Source: Blattabacterium sp. (Blattella germanica) str. Bge (GTDB taxonomy: Bacteria; Bacteroidota; Bacteroidia; Flavobacteriales; Blattabacteriaceae). Taken from it: a stretch of 64,000 nt of DNA. Below, piece after piece: positions 1 to 8,712 of this stretch (the stretch's first letter is position 1; each line of letters begins with the position of its first letter). Below the pieces are notes generated by a model. That model saw only the letters and a list, made by a program, of their open reading frames with translations. It was not told the origin of the DNA and ran no database searches. The DNA lies in contig NC_013454.1 in assembly GCF_000022605.2 (NCBI RefSeq), positions 558,001-622,000 of the forward strand. The letters run 5' to 3'. The translations under genes and the position numbers were made by a program.

Positions 1-855
1 AGGTACTTCTTTAGAAGCCCCCAATATTGCATCCGGAAAAGAAATATATAAATCATAATGGAGGTTGATCCCTTCTCTTTTCAGTTGAGAATGAGGAATT
101 TCTTCAATGAGTACAATTAAATCTCCAGGAATTCCCCCAAATGGAGCTTCATTTCCTTTTTCAGAAATTTTAAGTTGAATTCCTTCTGTAAGTCCTGCAG
201 GAATTTTTATATTTACCAATTCTTCTTCTTTAATTAATCCATGTTTATTAGCTCCATAAGGTATATTTTCAACATTTTTTCCAGTCCCTGAACATATATG
301 ACATTGAGAAGTAGTTTGCATTTTTCCTAAAATGGTATTGGTTACACGTATAATTTGACCAGTTCCATTACAAGATGAACAATTTTTAAATTTGATTCCT
401 TTAGCTATTTTAAGTCTTTTTACTTTAACTTTTTTTTCTATTCCATTAGCGATCTCTTCTAATGAAAGTTTAACTCTTATTCTTAAATCACTTCCTTTAA
501 TAGTTTTATTCCGATTTGATCTTCCAAATCCAAAACTAGAAAAACCTTCTCCAAATGCATCAGCGAAAATATCTCCAAAATTTGCAAAAATATCTTCCAT
601 ATTCATTCCTGAACCAGTACCGCTTCCTTTTACCCCAGAATGACCAAATTTATCATAACGTTGTCTTTTTTCTGGATTACTTAAAATTTCATAAGCTTCA
701 GCAGCTTCTTTAAATTTTTCTTCTGCTTTTTTTTTATCATCCAAATTTTTATCTGGATGATATTTGATTGCTAATTTTCGATAAGCTTTTTTAATTTCTT
801 CTGAAGAGGCATTTTTAGAAACTCCTAATACTTCGTAATAATCTTTTTTAACCAT
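1..855 (-). CDS. dnaJ: Chaperone DnaJ (Hsp40), 3' end beyond the window
   Basis: DnaJ stimulates DnaK ATP hydrolysis and delivers unfolded clients in the cytoplasm. The 285 visible codons start at an ATG at 855. They show an N-terminal J domain beginning [17 protein letters not shown] with an HPD motif in YHPDKN, a short Gly/Phe-rich linker (around residues 65-110), and then the client-binding region. The zinc domain is unusual: only two CxxCxGxG-type motifs are present (Cys159/Cys162 and Cys185/Cys188) instead of four. The second substrate-binding domain begins after residue 205 and runs off the window edge. The gene lies 12 bases downstream of grpE, so the two are probably one operon. Family assignment is certain; the reduced zinc domain is read directly from the sequence. 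Confidence 0.97.
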   Translation of the reverse strand, partial: MVKKDYYEVLGVSKNASSEEIKKAYRKLAIKYHPDKNLDDKKKAEEKFKEAAEAYEILSNPEKRQRYDKFGHSGVKGSGTGSGMNMEDIFANFGDIFADAFGEGFSSFGFGRSNRNKTIKGSDLRIRVKLSLEEIANGIEKKVKVKRLKIAKGIKFKNCSSCNGTGQIIRVTNTILGKMQTTSQCHICSGTGKNVENIPYGANKHGLIKEEELVNIKIPAGLTEGIQLKISEKGNEAPFGGIPGDLIVLIEEIPHSQLKREGINLHYDLYISFPDAILGASKEVP

Positions 856-867
856 GAAGATAAAAAT

Positions 868-1443
868 TTACTTTCCGGTTATGACTTTAGCATGTCGTAT
901 GACTTTTTCTTTAAGAAGATATCCAGCTTCTATAATTTCTATTATTTTTCCTTTTAAATCTTCTGTAACAGCTGGAATTTGTGAAATAGCCTCGTGTAAA
1001 TCTGTATTAAAGTCATCTCCCTTTTTTATTTTGATTTTATTTAATCCTTTTTCTTTTAAAATTTTAACAAGTTTTTCTTGTATTAAAGAAACTCCTTTCA
1101 CAATCAGTTCATCTTTAGATTTTCTTAACTCTTTAAGTCCTCGTTCAAAATCATCCAAAATCGGAATTAAATCTATAAGAATTTCTTCATGAACAGCTCT
1201 AAAAATATCAAATCTTTCTTTTTGAATGCGTTTTTTATAATTTTCAAATTCTGCAAAAAGACGTAAAAATTTATTCTTTTCTTTCTCTACTTCTTTTTGA
1301 AGTAATTCCATTTCTTTTTTTAATGGATCCTGTATTTCTCCTTGACAAGAAGATGATCCCACATTACAGACATCGTTAGATGGATCTGATTGTTTTTTCA
1401 GTTGTTTTTTTGATTGATATCCATAATATAAAAATATTTTCAA
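868..1443 (-). CDS. grpE: Nucleotide exchange factor GrpE
   Basis: GrpE releases ADP from DnaK and works with DnaJ in the Hsp70 cycle. The 191-residue protein has a poorly conserved N-terminal tail of about 40 residues, then a long charged coiled coil (about 45-85) including RLFAEFENYKKRIQKE, which is the family hallmark. A C-terminal beta domain follows, with the FNTDLHEAI segment near residue 146 and a VIRHAKVITGK ending typical of GrpE. The ATG at 1443 gives a normal family length, but the tail is not conserved, so a start slightly downstream cannot be excluded. A sigma-54-like promoter lies directly upstream, and dnaJ follows after 12 bases. Confidence 0.96.
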   Translation of the reverse strand: MKIFLYYGYQSKKQLKKQSDPSNDVCNVGSSSCQGEIQDPLKKEMELLQKEVEKEKNKFLRLFAEFENYKKRIQKERFDIFRAVHEEILIDLIPILDDFERGLKELRKSKDELIVKGVSLIQEKLVKILKEKGLNKIKIKKGDDFNTDLHEAISQIPAVTEDLKGKIIEIIEAGYLLKEKVIRHAKVITGK

Positions 1444-1455
1444 TACAGGACTAAC

Positions 1456-1471
1456 AGCAAAAGATTTGCCA
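1456..1471 (-). promoter_or_regulatory. Sigma-54-like -24/-12 promoter element upstream of grpE
   Basis: On the minus strand the 16 bases read TGGCAAATCTTTTGCT. This matches the sigma-54 consensus TGGCA-N6/7-TTGCW, with the invariant GG and GC exactly 12 bases apart. The predicted transcription start is near 1445, only two bases before the annotated grpE ATG, so either the mRNA is nearly leaderless or translation starts further in. No Bacteroidota TAnnTTTG box was found in this spacer. The sequence ATTATGGCA occurs twice just upstream. Whether the genome encodes RpoN cannot be seen here. Confidence 0.4.
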
Positions 1472-1504
1472 TAATTTTAATTATGCCATAATGACATTTT
1501 TTAA

Positions 1505-2497
1505 TTAAATTAAAGGGTTGAATTTGAAACATTTTCTAATATCATTCAACCTTTTATGAGCTATAATTTTTGCTTTTTTAGCACCAGAATCCAGAATATG
1601 ATCTAATAAAGATTTATTTTTCATAAAATAAAAAAACTTTTTCCTTTCTATTGAAAATTTATGAATGATAAGTTCATACAATGCTATTTTAGCCTCATAA
1701 TAACCATATCCACCCCTTATATATTTTTCTTTCATTTTCTCTATTTGATCTAAAGAAGCTATTAATTTGTATAGAGACATTATATAATCTGTTTCGTGAT
1801 TTTTCTTTTCTTCCAAAGATTGACTGTCTGTACGAATACTCATAATTTGTTTTTTCAAAATTTCGTCTGAAGAGAAAATGTTAATCCAATTTTTTTTAGA
1901 TTTACTCATTTTTTCTCCATCTGTTCCAGGGACAGACATCATTTTTTTTTGTAAAAAAGCATTAGGCAATACAAATAATTTATGACCTATTTTTTTATTG
2001 AAAAAGGAAGCAATTCGTCTAGCTATTTCTATATGTTGTAATTGATCTTTTCCTACGGGAACAATTTTTGCGTTATAAAGTAAAATATCGGCAGCCATTA
2101 AAATAGGATAAGAAAACAATCCTAAACTAATTTTTTCTTTATTTGTTTTTTTGATTTCATTTTTAAATGAATGAGCTAATGTAAGCCTTTGATAAGGAAA
2201 AAAACAACTGAAATACCAAGCTAGTTCAGTCACTTCTGAAACATCAGATTGTCTATAAAAAAGACAATTTTCAGCATTCAATCCAAAAGCTAACCACGCT
2301 GCCGCAATTTGATAAGTGTTATTTTTTATTGTTTGGATATTATTTACTTGAATCAGAGAATGTAAATCTGCTATAAATATAAATGAAGAATGTTTTTCAT
2401 TTTTATTAGCCATATTTACAGATGGAATTATAACACCTAAAATATTTCCTAAATGAGGAGTTCCTGTACTTCGAATTCCTGTTAAAATTTTTTCCAT
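1505..2497 (-). CDS. trpS: Tryptophanyl-tRNA synthetase
   Basis: Charges tRNA(Trp) with tryptophan; a class Ic aminoacyl-tRNA synthetase acting as a dimer in the cytoplasm. The 330-residue length is normal. The class I signatures are both visible: the HIGH-type motif as TPHLGN near residue 13 and the KMSKS loop as GEKMSKSKKN near residue 195. A conserved ADILLYNA segment follows the Rossmann core. It starts at the ATG at 2497, 49 bases after the end of atpG on the same strand, and may be read through from the ATP synthase operon because no convincing promoter was found in the spacer. Confidence 0.97.
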   Translation of the reverse strand: MEKILTGIRSTGTPHLGNILGVIIPSVNMANKNEKHSSFIFIADLHSLIQVNNIQTIKNNTYQIAAAWLAFGLNAENCLFYRQSDVSEVTELAWYFSCFFPYQRLTLAHSFKNEIKKTNKEKISLGLFSYPILMAADILLYNAKIVPVGKDQLQHIEIARRIASFFNKKIGHKLFVLPNAFLQKKMMSVPGTDGEKMSKSKKNWINIFSSDEILKKQIMSIRTDSQSLEEKKNHETDYIMSLYKLIASLDQIEKMKEKYIRGGYGYYEAKIALYELIIHKFSIERKKFFYFMKNKSLLDHILDSGAKKAKIIAHKRLNDIRKCFKFNPLI

Positions 2498-2546
2498 ACT
2501 TATAAAACTTATAAACTAATTGAAAATAATACAATCTAAAAATTGA

Positions 2547-3428
2547 TTATTTTTTTTCATTTAAAGATTCTAATCCACTGATGATTTCAAGTATTTCTTT
2601 AGTTATTGTTGTTTGTCTTTCCTTATTGTAATTTAATACTAGATCATTTTTAATTTCAGATGCATTTTCTGTAGCTTTATGCATAGAAATCATACGTGCT
2701 GTATGTTCTGAGTAAGAAGATTCTAAAAAAATTTTTAATAATTTTGCATTTACAAATTTTGGAATCAAATAATCAAAAATTTCTTTTTGGGATGGTTCTA
2801 GAATATACTCAATTTCTGTTTTTTCTTTTTGTAAATCTACAGAGACTGGTAGTAATTTTTCTACAATTATTTCTTGAAACAAAGATTTTTTGAAATTGTT
2901 ATACATCAAATAAATAGAAGATACTTTTTTTTGAATAAAAATTGAAATGAATTTTTTTGTTAAAGTTTGTATTTTTTCATTACTTTTAGTAAAGTCATCT
3001 CCCCAATCAATCCAATTGTTATTTTTGTCATATATCTTATATCTTTTCACTAAAAAATCGAATCCTTTTTTTCCAATTGAAAAAAATATGCACTCATTAT
3101 GTGAGTATCCTTTTTTTTGAAACAATTGATTAATTTTTTCAAAAATTAAGGAATTAAAAGAACCGCATAATCCACGATTAGAAGTAAATACAATGAACAA
3201 TTTTTTTTTTTCTTCTTTTTCTAAGAAATATTTATTTTTTTCCAATTTTTCCGTTAACAAAAAATCTGAAATAAGTAATTCTATATGATCCAAATAAGTT
3301 TTTACATGTGTCAATAAACCTTTAGTTTTTCGTAGTTTTACGATAGAGATCATTTTCATAGCTTCCGTAGTTTTAATAACTGATTCTATAGATAATATTC
3401 TTCTTTTGATCTCTTTTGGATTGGACAT
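2547..3428 (-). CDS. atpG: ATP synthase F1 subunit gamma
   Basis: Central rotor stalk of F1F0 ATP synthase; its N- and C-terminal helices form the coiled-coil shaft turning inside the alpha3-beta3 ring. The 293-residue protein has the expected N-terminal helix (KEIKRRILSIESVIKTTEAMKMI) and the conserved SNRGLCGSFN motif near residue 84. The C-terminal helix carries SEHTARMISMHKATENA. It is the last gene of atpBEFHAG. The coding sequence contains a run of 11 T on the plus strand (3201-3211), that is 11 A in the sense strand, with the reading frame intact. Confidence 0.97.
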   Translation of the reverse strand: MSNPKEIKRRILSIESVIKTTEAMKMISIVKLRKTKGLLTHVKTYLDHIELLISDFLLTEKLEKNKYFLEKEEKKKLFIVFTSNRGLCGSFNSLIFEKINQLFQKKGYSHNECIFFSIGKKGFDFLVKRYKIYDKNNNWIDWGDDFTKSNEKIQTLTKKFISIFIQKKVSSIYLMYNNFKKSLFQEIIVEKLLPVSVDLQKEKTEIEYILEPSQKEIFDYLIPKFVNAKLLKIFLESSYSEHTARMISMHKATENASEIKNDLVLNYNKERQTTITKEILEIISGLESLNEKK

Positions 3429-3439
3429 AAAAAAAAATT

Positions 3440-5023
3440 TTAGGATACATATTTATTACTTAATTCCAAGGCTACTTTTTCCAATATTTCAGATATTTTA
3501 TCATCAAGGATTCCATCTTTTAATGAATTTAATAAATCTTCATGTTTTTCTTTTAAATAAAAAAGATATTCTTTTTCAAAATCTGAAATCTTATCAAGAG
3601 GAATATTTTTTAATATATTTTGAGTTCCAACATAAATTATAGCTATTTGATCTTCTATATTATACGGATAATGAGGAGGTTGTTTTAGTATTTCTATATT
3701 AATTTTTCCTTTTTTTAGAATTTCCATTGTAGATGGATCTAATTCAGAACCAAATTTTGAAAAAGATTCCAATTCTCTAAATTGAGCTTGATCTAATTTG
3801 AGAGTTCCAGATACTTTTCTCATAGATTGAATTTGAGCAGCCCCTCCTACACGAGAAACAGATATACTTTCATTGATAGCAGGACGTATTCCAGAATGAA
3901 ATAAATCTTTTTCCAAAAAAATTTGTCCATCTGTTATGGAAATTACATTAGTTGGAATATAAGAAGAGATATCTCCAGATTGAGTTTCAATAATAGGTAA
4001 AGCAGTTAAAGACCCTCCTCCTTTAACCTCTTTTCTAATAGATTCTGGAATATCATTCATTTTTTCAGCCATTTTTTGGTCTTTGATAATTTTAGAGGCA
4101 CGTTCTAAAAGACGAGAATGTAAATAAAAAACGTCTCCTGGATAAGCTTCTCTACCAGGAGGCCGTCGTAACAACAAAGAAATTTCTCTATAAGAAACAG
4201 CTTGTTTTGACAGATCATCATATATCACCAAAGAAGAGCGGCCTGTATCACGAAAATATTCTCCGATCGCAGTTCCTGAAAAAGGAGCAAAAACTTGCAT
4301 AGAAGCTGGATCAGAAGATGTAGCTGAAACGATTACGGTGTAAGACATAGCTCCCTTTTCTTGCAAAAGATTAGCAATTCTTGCTATTGTAGATCCCTTT
4401 TGACTAACTGCTACGTAAATGCAATAAACTGGTTTATTTTGTTCATAAAATTTCTTCTGATTGATAATAGCATCAATGGCTATAGTCGTTTTTCCCGTTT
4501 GTCTATCTCCAATAATCAATTCTCTTTGTCCTCTTCCTATAGGGATCATTGAATCTATAAACTTAATGCCAGTTTGAAGAGGTTCTTTGACTGGTTCTCT
4601 GTAAATAACACCTGGAGCCTTTCTTTCTAAAGGCATAGAAAATAATTTTCCTTCTATAGGACCTTTTCCATCAATAGGATTTCCTAATGTATCGACAACA
4701 CGACCTAACATGCCTTCTCCTACTTGGATAGAAAAAATTTTTCCTGTTCTTTGAACTACATCACCTTCTTTGATATCTTTTGATGAGTTTAGCAAAACAA
4801 TACTAACATAATCTTCTTCAAGATTCAAAACTATGCCTTTTACTTCGGTATTATTAAATTCTACCAATTCTCCATAAAAAGCGGAGTTTAGACCGAAGGA
4901 TCTAGCTACTCCATCTCCTACTTGAATAACAATACCAGATTCAGATAATTTTGATTCAAATTGAAAATTTGATAATTGTTCTTTAAGAATAGATGATATT
5001 TCAGAATATTTTAAATCTGACAT
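3440..5023 (-). CDS. atpA: ATP synthase F1 subunit alpha
   Basis: Non-catalytic nucleotide-binding subunit of the F1 hexamer. The 527-residue length and the order of domains are normal: N-terminal beta barrel, P-loop domain with Walker [10 protein letters not shown] near residue 172, and a C-terminal helical bundle. The alpha-subunit signature [17 protein letters not shown] lies near residue 385, including the arginine in SVSRVG that reaches into the neighbouring beta active site. It sits 11 bases from atpH and 11 bases from atpG in a tight operon. The catalytic beta subunit (atpD) and epsilon (atpC) are not in this window. Confidence 0.98.
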   Translation of the reverse strand: MSDLKYSEISSILKEQLSNFQFESKLSESGIVIQVGDGVARSFGLNSAFYGELVEFNNTEVKGIVLNLEEDYVSIVLLNSSKDIKEGDVVQRTGKIFSIQVGEGMLGRVVDTLGNPIDGKGPIEGKLFSMPLERKAPGVIYREPVKEPLQTGIKFIDSMIPIGRGQRELIIGDRQTGKTTIAIDAIINQKKFYEQNKPVYCIYVAVSQKGSTIARIANLLQEKGAMSYTVIVSATSSDPASMQVFAPFSGTAIGEYFRDTGRSSLVIYDDLSKQAVSYREISLLLRRPPGREAYPGDVFYLHSRLLERASKIIKDQKMAEKMNDIPESIRKEVKGGGSLTALPIIETQSGDISSYIPTNVISITDGQIFLEKDLFHSGIRPAINESISVSRVGGAAQIQSMRKVSGTLKLDQAQFRELESFSKFGSELDPSTMEILKKGKINIEILKQPPHYPYNIEDQIAIIYVGTQNILKNIPLDKISDFEKEYLFYLKEKHEDLLNSLKDGILDDKISEILEKVALELSNKYVS

Positions 5024-5034
5024 GAAAATAAAAT

Positions 5035-5580
5035 CTAAGAATTTTTAAATATTTTTTGAATGGAATCTAACTGCTCTTTAACGCTAAAATTCCATTTTTC
5101 GGATCCTATGCAAAATAGGAAACCTCCAATAATAGATTTATCTATTTTGTTTATTATATGAAATTTTTTTTTCTGATACTTAGGATAAATTTTAATTTTA
5201 TGCGCAATTATTTTTTGCATATCTATACTTAAAGGAAATGCAGAAACAATAATGCATGTCACAATCCCTTTTTTTTCTTCTTTATATATTTTTTGATATT
5301 CTAAGAAAATTTCTTTTAAAAGAGATTCTCTTTTTCGTAGAATTAAAAGTTTTACAAATTGAAAGAGTGAAACATCGAAAGGATAAAGAATTTTTTTGAA
5401 AATAATTATTTTTTTTTTGTAACTTAATAATGAGGTTGAAAGAATTTTATTGAAATCTGTTTTCAACAAAGAAGATATTTTCTTGACTTTATAATAAAAT
5501 GAATCATTGTTATTCATGATAGAATATTCAAAAAAAACTCTTGCGTAATGTTTAACTATTTTTTGATTATTTGAAAACAT
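5035..5580 (-). CDS. atpH: ATP synthase F1 subunit delta (OSCP)
   Basis: Peripheral-stalk subunit joining F1 to the b subunits. The 181-residue length and position between atpF and atpA identify it. The N-terminal helical domain starts [12 protein letters not shown], equivalent to the RYAxALFE motif of the family. The C-terminal part has the conserved sequence around [29 protein letters not shown]. Similarity outside these patches is weak, as usual for delta. Spacers are 11 bases on both sides, consistent with one transcript. Confidence 0.93.
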   Translation of the reverse strand: MFSNNQKIVKHYARVFFEYSIMNNNDSFYYKVKKISSLLKTDFNKILSTSLLSYKKKIIIFKKILYPFDVSLFQFVKLLILRKRESLLKEIFLEYQKIYKEEKKGIVTCIIVSAFPLSIDMQKIIAHKIKIYPKYQKKKFHIINKIDKSIIGGFLFCIGSEKWNFSVKEQLDSIQKIFKNS

Positions 5581-5591
5581 TTTTGTATCAA

Positions 5592-6080
5592 TCAGTATAA
5601 TTTATCTACCAATTCTTTTATAAACTTATCTTGTTTATTTGTTTGATCCAACTCTTTTTTTAATATTTTTTCAGCTATTTGAATAGAAATGTCTCCTATT
5701 TGATTTTTTAATTTATGAATAGCTGCTTTTCTTTCTATTTGAATACTTTTTTTTGTTTCTTCTAGAATCTTTTTCTTTTCTATCAAACTTTCCTCTTTTG
5801 CTTTTAATTTTATTTTTTCTCTAATTTGAATAGCTTCCTTTAAAATCATATCTCTCTTCATTCGAGTTTCTTTTAAAATTTTGTTTTTCTGATTTTCTAC
5901 ATTTTTCAATTCATTTTTCACTTGATCCGCTTTTTCAACAGACATTCTAATATTTTCTTCTCTTTGATCAATAAAATGAAGGATTGGCTTCCAAGCAAAT
6001 TTGGAAAGAAATAACATAAGGATTACAAATATTATAGTATGCCAAACAATCAATCCTACAGAAGGAGTTACCAGATCCAT
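5592..6080 (-). CDS. atpF: ATP synthase F0 subunit b
   Basis: Peripheral stator stalk. The 162-residue protein has one N-terminal transmembrane helix (GLIVWHTIIFVILMLFLSKF) followed by the conserved AWKPILHFIDQREENI junction. A long, highly charged coiled-coil helix extends to the C-terminus, rich in Lys and Glu. Only one b-type gene is present, so the stator is presumably a b2 homodimer. It lies 9 bases after atpE in the atp operon. Confidence 0.96.
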   Translation of the reverse strand: MDLVTPSVGLIVWHTIIFVILMLFLSKFAWKPILHFIDQREENIRMSVEKADQVKNELKNVENQKNKILKETRMKRDMILKEAIQIREKIKLKAKEESLIEKKKILEETKKSIQIERKAAIHKLKNQIGDISIQIAEKILKKELDQTNKQDKFIKELVDKLY

Positions 6081-6089
6081 TGTTAAAAA

Positions 6090-6317
6090 TTATTTAAATA
6101 CAGCTAATAATGTAGTAACTATTCCAAAAAGGGCTGCCCCTTCAATTAGTGCCGCAGCAACAATCATTGCATTCTGTATTTTTCCTGATGCTTCAGGTTG
6201 TCTAGCAATAGCATCCATTGCTGAACTTCCAATTTTACCAATTCCCAGTCCCGCTCCTACTACTGCAAGACCAGATCCTAAAGCGGCTAATCCAGAGTAA
6301 GTCAAATCTATATCCAT
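6090..6317 (-). CDS. atpE: ATP synthase F0 subunit c (rotor ring proteolipid)
   Basis: Proton-translocating ring subunit. The 75-residue protein is a helical hairpin: a Gly/Ala-rich first helix (GLAVVGAGLGIGKIG), the polar loop ARQPEA that contacts gamma and epsilon, and a second helix with the ion-binding glutamate in AAALIEGAALFG. The residue after the glutamate is Gly and no sodium-type ligand set is evident, so proton coupling is the simpler reading. The coding sequence is less AT-rich than its neighbours, as expected for a Gly/Ala-rich protein. Confidence 0.97.
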   Translation of the reverse strand: MDIDLTYSGLAALGSGLAVVGAGLGIGKIGSSAMDAIARQPEASGKIQNAMIVAAALIEGAALFGIVTTLLAVFK

Positions 6318-6343
6318 ATAATTAATATTTTTAATGTTAATGC

Positions 6344-7402
6344 TTAATGCGTTTCATTTTCATAATTTTTGATAGCCATTCCTATAAGTAAAGCAGATAA
6401 AGTCGTAAAAATAAAAGCTTGTAAAAAGGCTACCATAATTTCTAACATAGAAATAAAAAAACCGAAAATTATAGAAAAACCGGCTATAAAAAAATTTTTA
6501 AAAATAAAAATAAGACAAATAAAACTTAAAATAATTATGTGTCCAGCAGTAATGTTAGCAAACAAACGAATACACAAAGTCAATGGGCGAATAAAAATTC
6601 CAACCAACTCTATAGGAGCTAATAAAAATCTAATTCCTATTGGAACCCCTGGCATCCAAAAAGTATGTTTCCAATAACTTAGACTAGCATTGATATTCGT
6701 TATGATAAATGTAGTTATAGCTAAAGTCAATGTAACATTTATGTTTCCTGTAACATTTGGAAATCCTGGTATAAGACCCATTAAATTATTAAATAATATA
6801 AAAAAAAAGGATGTTAATAAAAAAGGAAAATAGGTTTTATACTTTTTTTCTCCAATATTAGGAATTGCTATTTCATCACGTATAAACAAAATTAAAAATT
6901 CTAAAAAAATACCTAAACTCCATTTGAGTTGACTCTTTTCATTATAACTATGTTTCATTCTAATGAAAAGATAACATAACAAAAAAAAAGAAATCAAAAT
7001 AGCAACTACATTTTTTGTAATAGAAAAATCCCAAGGCTTTTCATTAATTGGAATTCCTTTTTCATCTATATGAAATGTTCCAACGGAATTTGTGTTATAT
7101 ATTTTTCCTTGAAACATTTTATAATATCCATGTTTTCCTTTGACCACTTTTTCACATGATAATTTCGATGAAGAAAAAATTTCTAAACCATGATTCCACA
7201 AAATAACAGGTAAAGATAAAACAATACCATGATTGTGAGACCCTGCAATATGCCATTCATGAGAATCACTTACATGTTCAAAAATAGTATTGGCTACATT
7301 CATTTTATTTTCCTGATGTTTTTCATATTTTACTTCTTGAGCCTTAGTATCAGCATACAAGATGAAAGACAAAAACAAGAATAATAAATTTTTTGAAATC
7401 AT
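6344..7402 (-). CDS. atpB: ATP synthase F0 subunit a
   Basis: Stator half of the proton channel. The 352-residue protein has the long N-terminal extension typical of Bacteroidota: a signal peptide (residues 1-22, MISKNLLFLFLSFILYADTKAQ minus the last residues) and a soluble region to about residue 125. Transmembrane helices fill the rest. The essential arginine is in IRPLTLCIRLFANITAGHI, about residue 280. First gene of atpBEFHAG. A TAnnTTTG box lies 27 bases upstream and diverges from the trans-sulfuration gene. Confidence 0.96.
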   Translation of the reverse strand: MISKNLLFLFLSFILYADTKAQEVKYEKHQENKMNVANTIFEHVSDSHEWHIAGSHNHGIVLSLPVILWNHGLEIFSSSKLSCEKVVKGKHGYYKMFQGKIYNTNSVGTFHIDEKGIPINEKPWDFSITKNVVAILISFFLLCYLFIRMKHSYNEKSQLKWSLGIFLEFLILFIRDEIAIPNIGEKKYKTYFPFLLTSFFFILFNNLMGLIPGFPNVTGNINVTLTLAITTFIITNINASLSYWKHTFWMPGVPIGIRFLLAPIELVGIFIRPLTLCIRLFANITAGHIIILSFICLIFIFKNFFIAGFSIIFGFFISMLEIMVAFLQAFIFTTLSALLIGMAIKNYENETH

Positions 7403-7428
7403 TTATTAAAAATCAAAAAACAGGAAAC

Positions 7429-7436
7429 AAATTTAG
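7429..7436 (-). promoter_or_regulatory. Bacteroidota -7 box for the atp operon
   Basis: The minus strand reads TAAATTTG, matching TAnnTTTG. The predicted transcription start is near 7422, giving a leader of about 20 bases before the atpB ATG at 7402. No clear -33 TTTG lies at the usual distance. Confidence 0.5.
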
Positions 7437-7518
7437 ATTTTTTCCAAAAAAAAGTGTTGTTTTTTTTCAAAATAATTTTTTCAACAAATTGGGTTTCCAT
7501 TTTTTTGAATTGAAAGAG

Positions 7519-7526
7519 TACATTTG
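7519..7526 (+). promoter_or_regulatory. Bacteroidota -7 box for the trans-sulfuration gene
   Basis: The plus strand reads TACATTTG, matching TAnnTTTG. The predicted transcription start is near 7533, about 34 bases before the ATG at 7567. This supports starting the gene there rather than at the long upstream extension of the frame (from 7393), which would begin before the promoter. Confidence 0.5.
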
Positions 7527-7566
7527 TATACATTTTTTTATGAAATTTTATTTATTTAACAAAATA

Positions 7567-8712
7567 ATGAAGGAAGAAACAAAGCTCATTCAAAACATCT
7601 TATCAGATCCTCTTACAGGTGCCATATCCACACCAATATATCAAACTTCAACTTATGTACAGGAATCTCCTGGAGTTCATAAAGGATTTGATTATACAAG
7701 AACAAATAATCCTACAAGAAAAATATTGGAGGAATTAATTACTGATTTAGAATATGGTTATGCTAGTTTAGCATTTTCTTCAGGATTAGCATCTGTAGAT
7801 GCCGTTTTAAAGTTATTAGAATGTGGAGATGAAATAGTAGCTGTAGATGATATTTATGGAGGGACTTTTCGTTTATTGAATTTGTATAAAAAATTAGGAC
7901 TTAGTACTAAATTTGTAGATACAACCGATGCAGAAAAAACGATATCAGCAGTTTCTAATAATACAAAATTGGTTTGGATGGAAAGTCCTACGAATCCAAC
8001 ATTAAAAATATCTGATATAGAATATATTAGTGAAAAATCTAAGAAAAAAAATCCAGAAGTATTGGTTGTGGTAGATAATACTTTTGCCTCTCCTGCTATT
8101 CAAAATCCTATCAAATTAGGAGCAGATATTATTATTCATAGTGCCACAAAATATTTAGCAGGACATTCAGATGTGTTAGCTGGATTGATTACAGTAAAAG
8201 ATCCAGACTTATATGAAAAATTGAAATACATACAAAATGCAAGTGGAGGAGTTTTATCTCCTATTGATTGTTGGTTAACAATAAGAGGAAGTCAAACTTT
8301 GTATTTACGTGTTCAAAAACAATCTCAAAATGCATTTCAAGTTGCTACTTTTTTAGAAAAGAAAAAAGATTCCTGTATTGATAAAGTTTATTATCCTGGA
8401 TTATCACATCATAAAAATCATTTGATAGCTGTTAAACAACAACGATATTTTGGAGGAATTGTTTCTTTTAGTTTAAAAAATGATACAATAGAATCAGCAA
8501 AAAAAATTGTAACATCAACAAAATTATTTAAGTTAGCAGAAAGTTTAGGAGGAACAAAAAGTTTAATTTGTCATCCGGCGACTATGACTCATAAGTCTAC
8601 CCCTTTGGGAATTAGAATTAATGCTGGAATACAGAATTCTCTCATTCGTTTATCTCTTGGTATAGAAAACGTAGAAGATCTTATAGAAGATATAGATCAA
8701 GCATTGCGTTAA
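7567..8712 (+). CDS. PLP-dependent trans-sulfuration enzyme (cystathionine gamma-synthase / lyase family)
   Basis: Fold-type I pyridoxal-phosphate enzyme of the Cys/Met metabolism family (MetB, MetC, CGL, MGL). From the ATG at 7567 it has 381 residues, the normal family length. Visible features are the YTRTNNPTR segment, the SSGLASVDAVL helix, and the cofactor lysine in HSATKYLAGHSDV. A SLGGTKSLICHPATMTH segment lies near the C-terminus. The family exchanges specificities easily, so synthase versus beta- or gamma-lyase cannot be settled from sequence alone. The frame is open upstream to 7393 but that part lacks family similarity and precedes the predicted promoter. The last four bases overlap convergent cysS. 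Confidence 0.9.
   Translation: MKEETKLIQNILSDPLTGAISTPIYQTSTYVQESPGVHKGFDYTRTNNPTRKILEELITDLEYGYASLAFSSGLASVDAVLKLLECGDEIVAVDDIYGGTFRLLNLYKKLGLSTKFVDTTDAEKTISAVSNNTKLVWMESPTNPTLKISDIEYISEKSKKKNPEVLVVVDNTFASPAIQNPIKLGADIIIHSATKYLAGHSDVLAGLITVKDPDLYEKLKYIQNASGGVLSPIDCWLTIRGSQTLYLRVQKQSQNAFQVATFLEKKKDSCIDKVYYPGLSHHKNHLIAVKQQRYFGGIVSFSLKNDTIESAKKIVTSTKLFKLAESLGGTKSLICHPATMTHKSTPLGIRINAGIQNSLIRLSLGIENVEDLIEDIDQALR

Noticed and set aside
854-1192. 112-codon plus-strand frame across grpE
   Set aside because: Antisense shadow of grpE with no recognisable domain; the minus-strand protein is a clear GrpE.
7393-7566. N-terminal 58-codon extension of the trans-sulfuration enzyme
   Set aside because: It overlaps atpB, lacks family similarity and precedes the predicted promoter at 7519-7526; the family N-terminus starts at the ATG at 7567.
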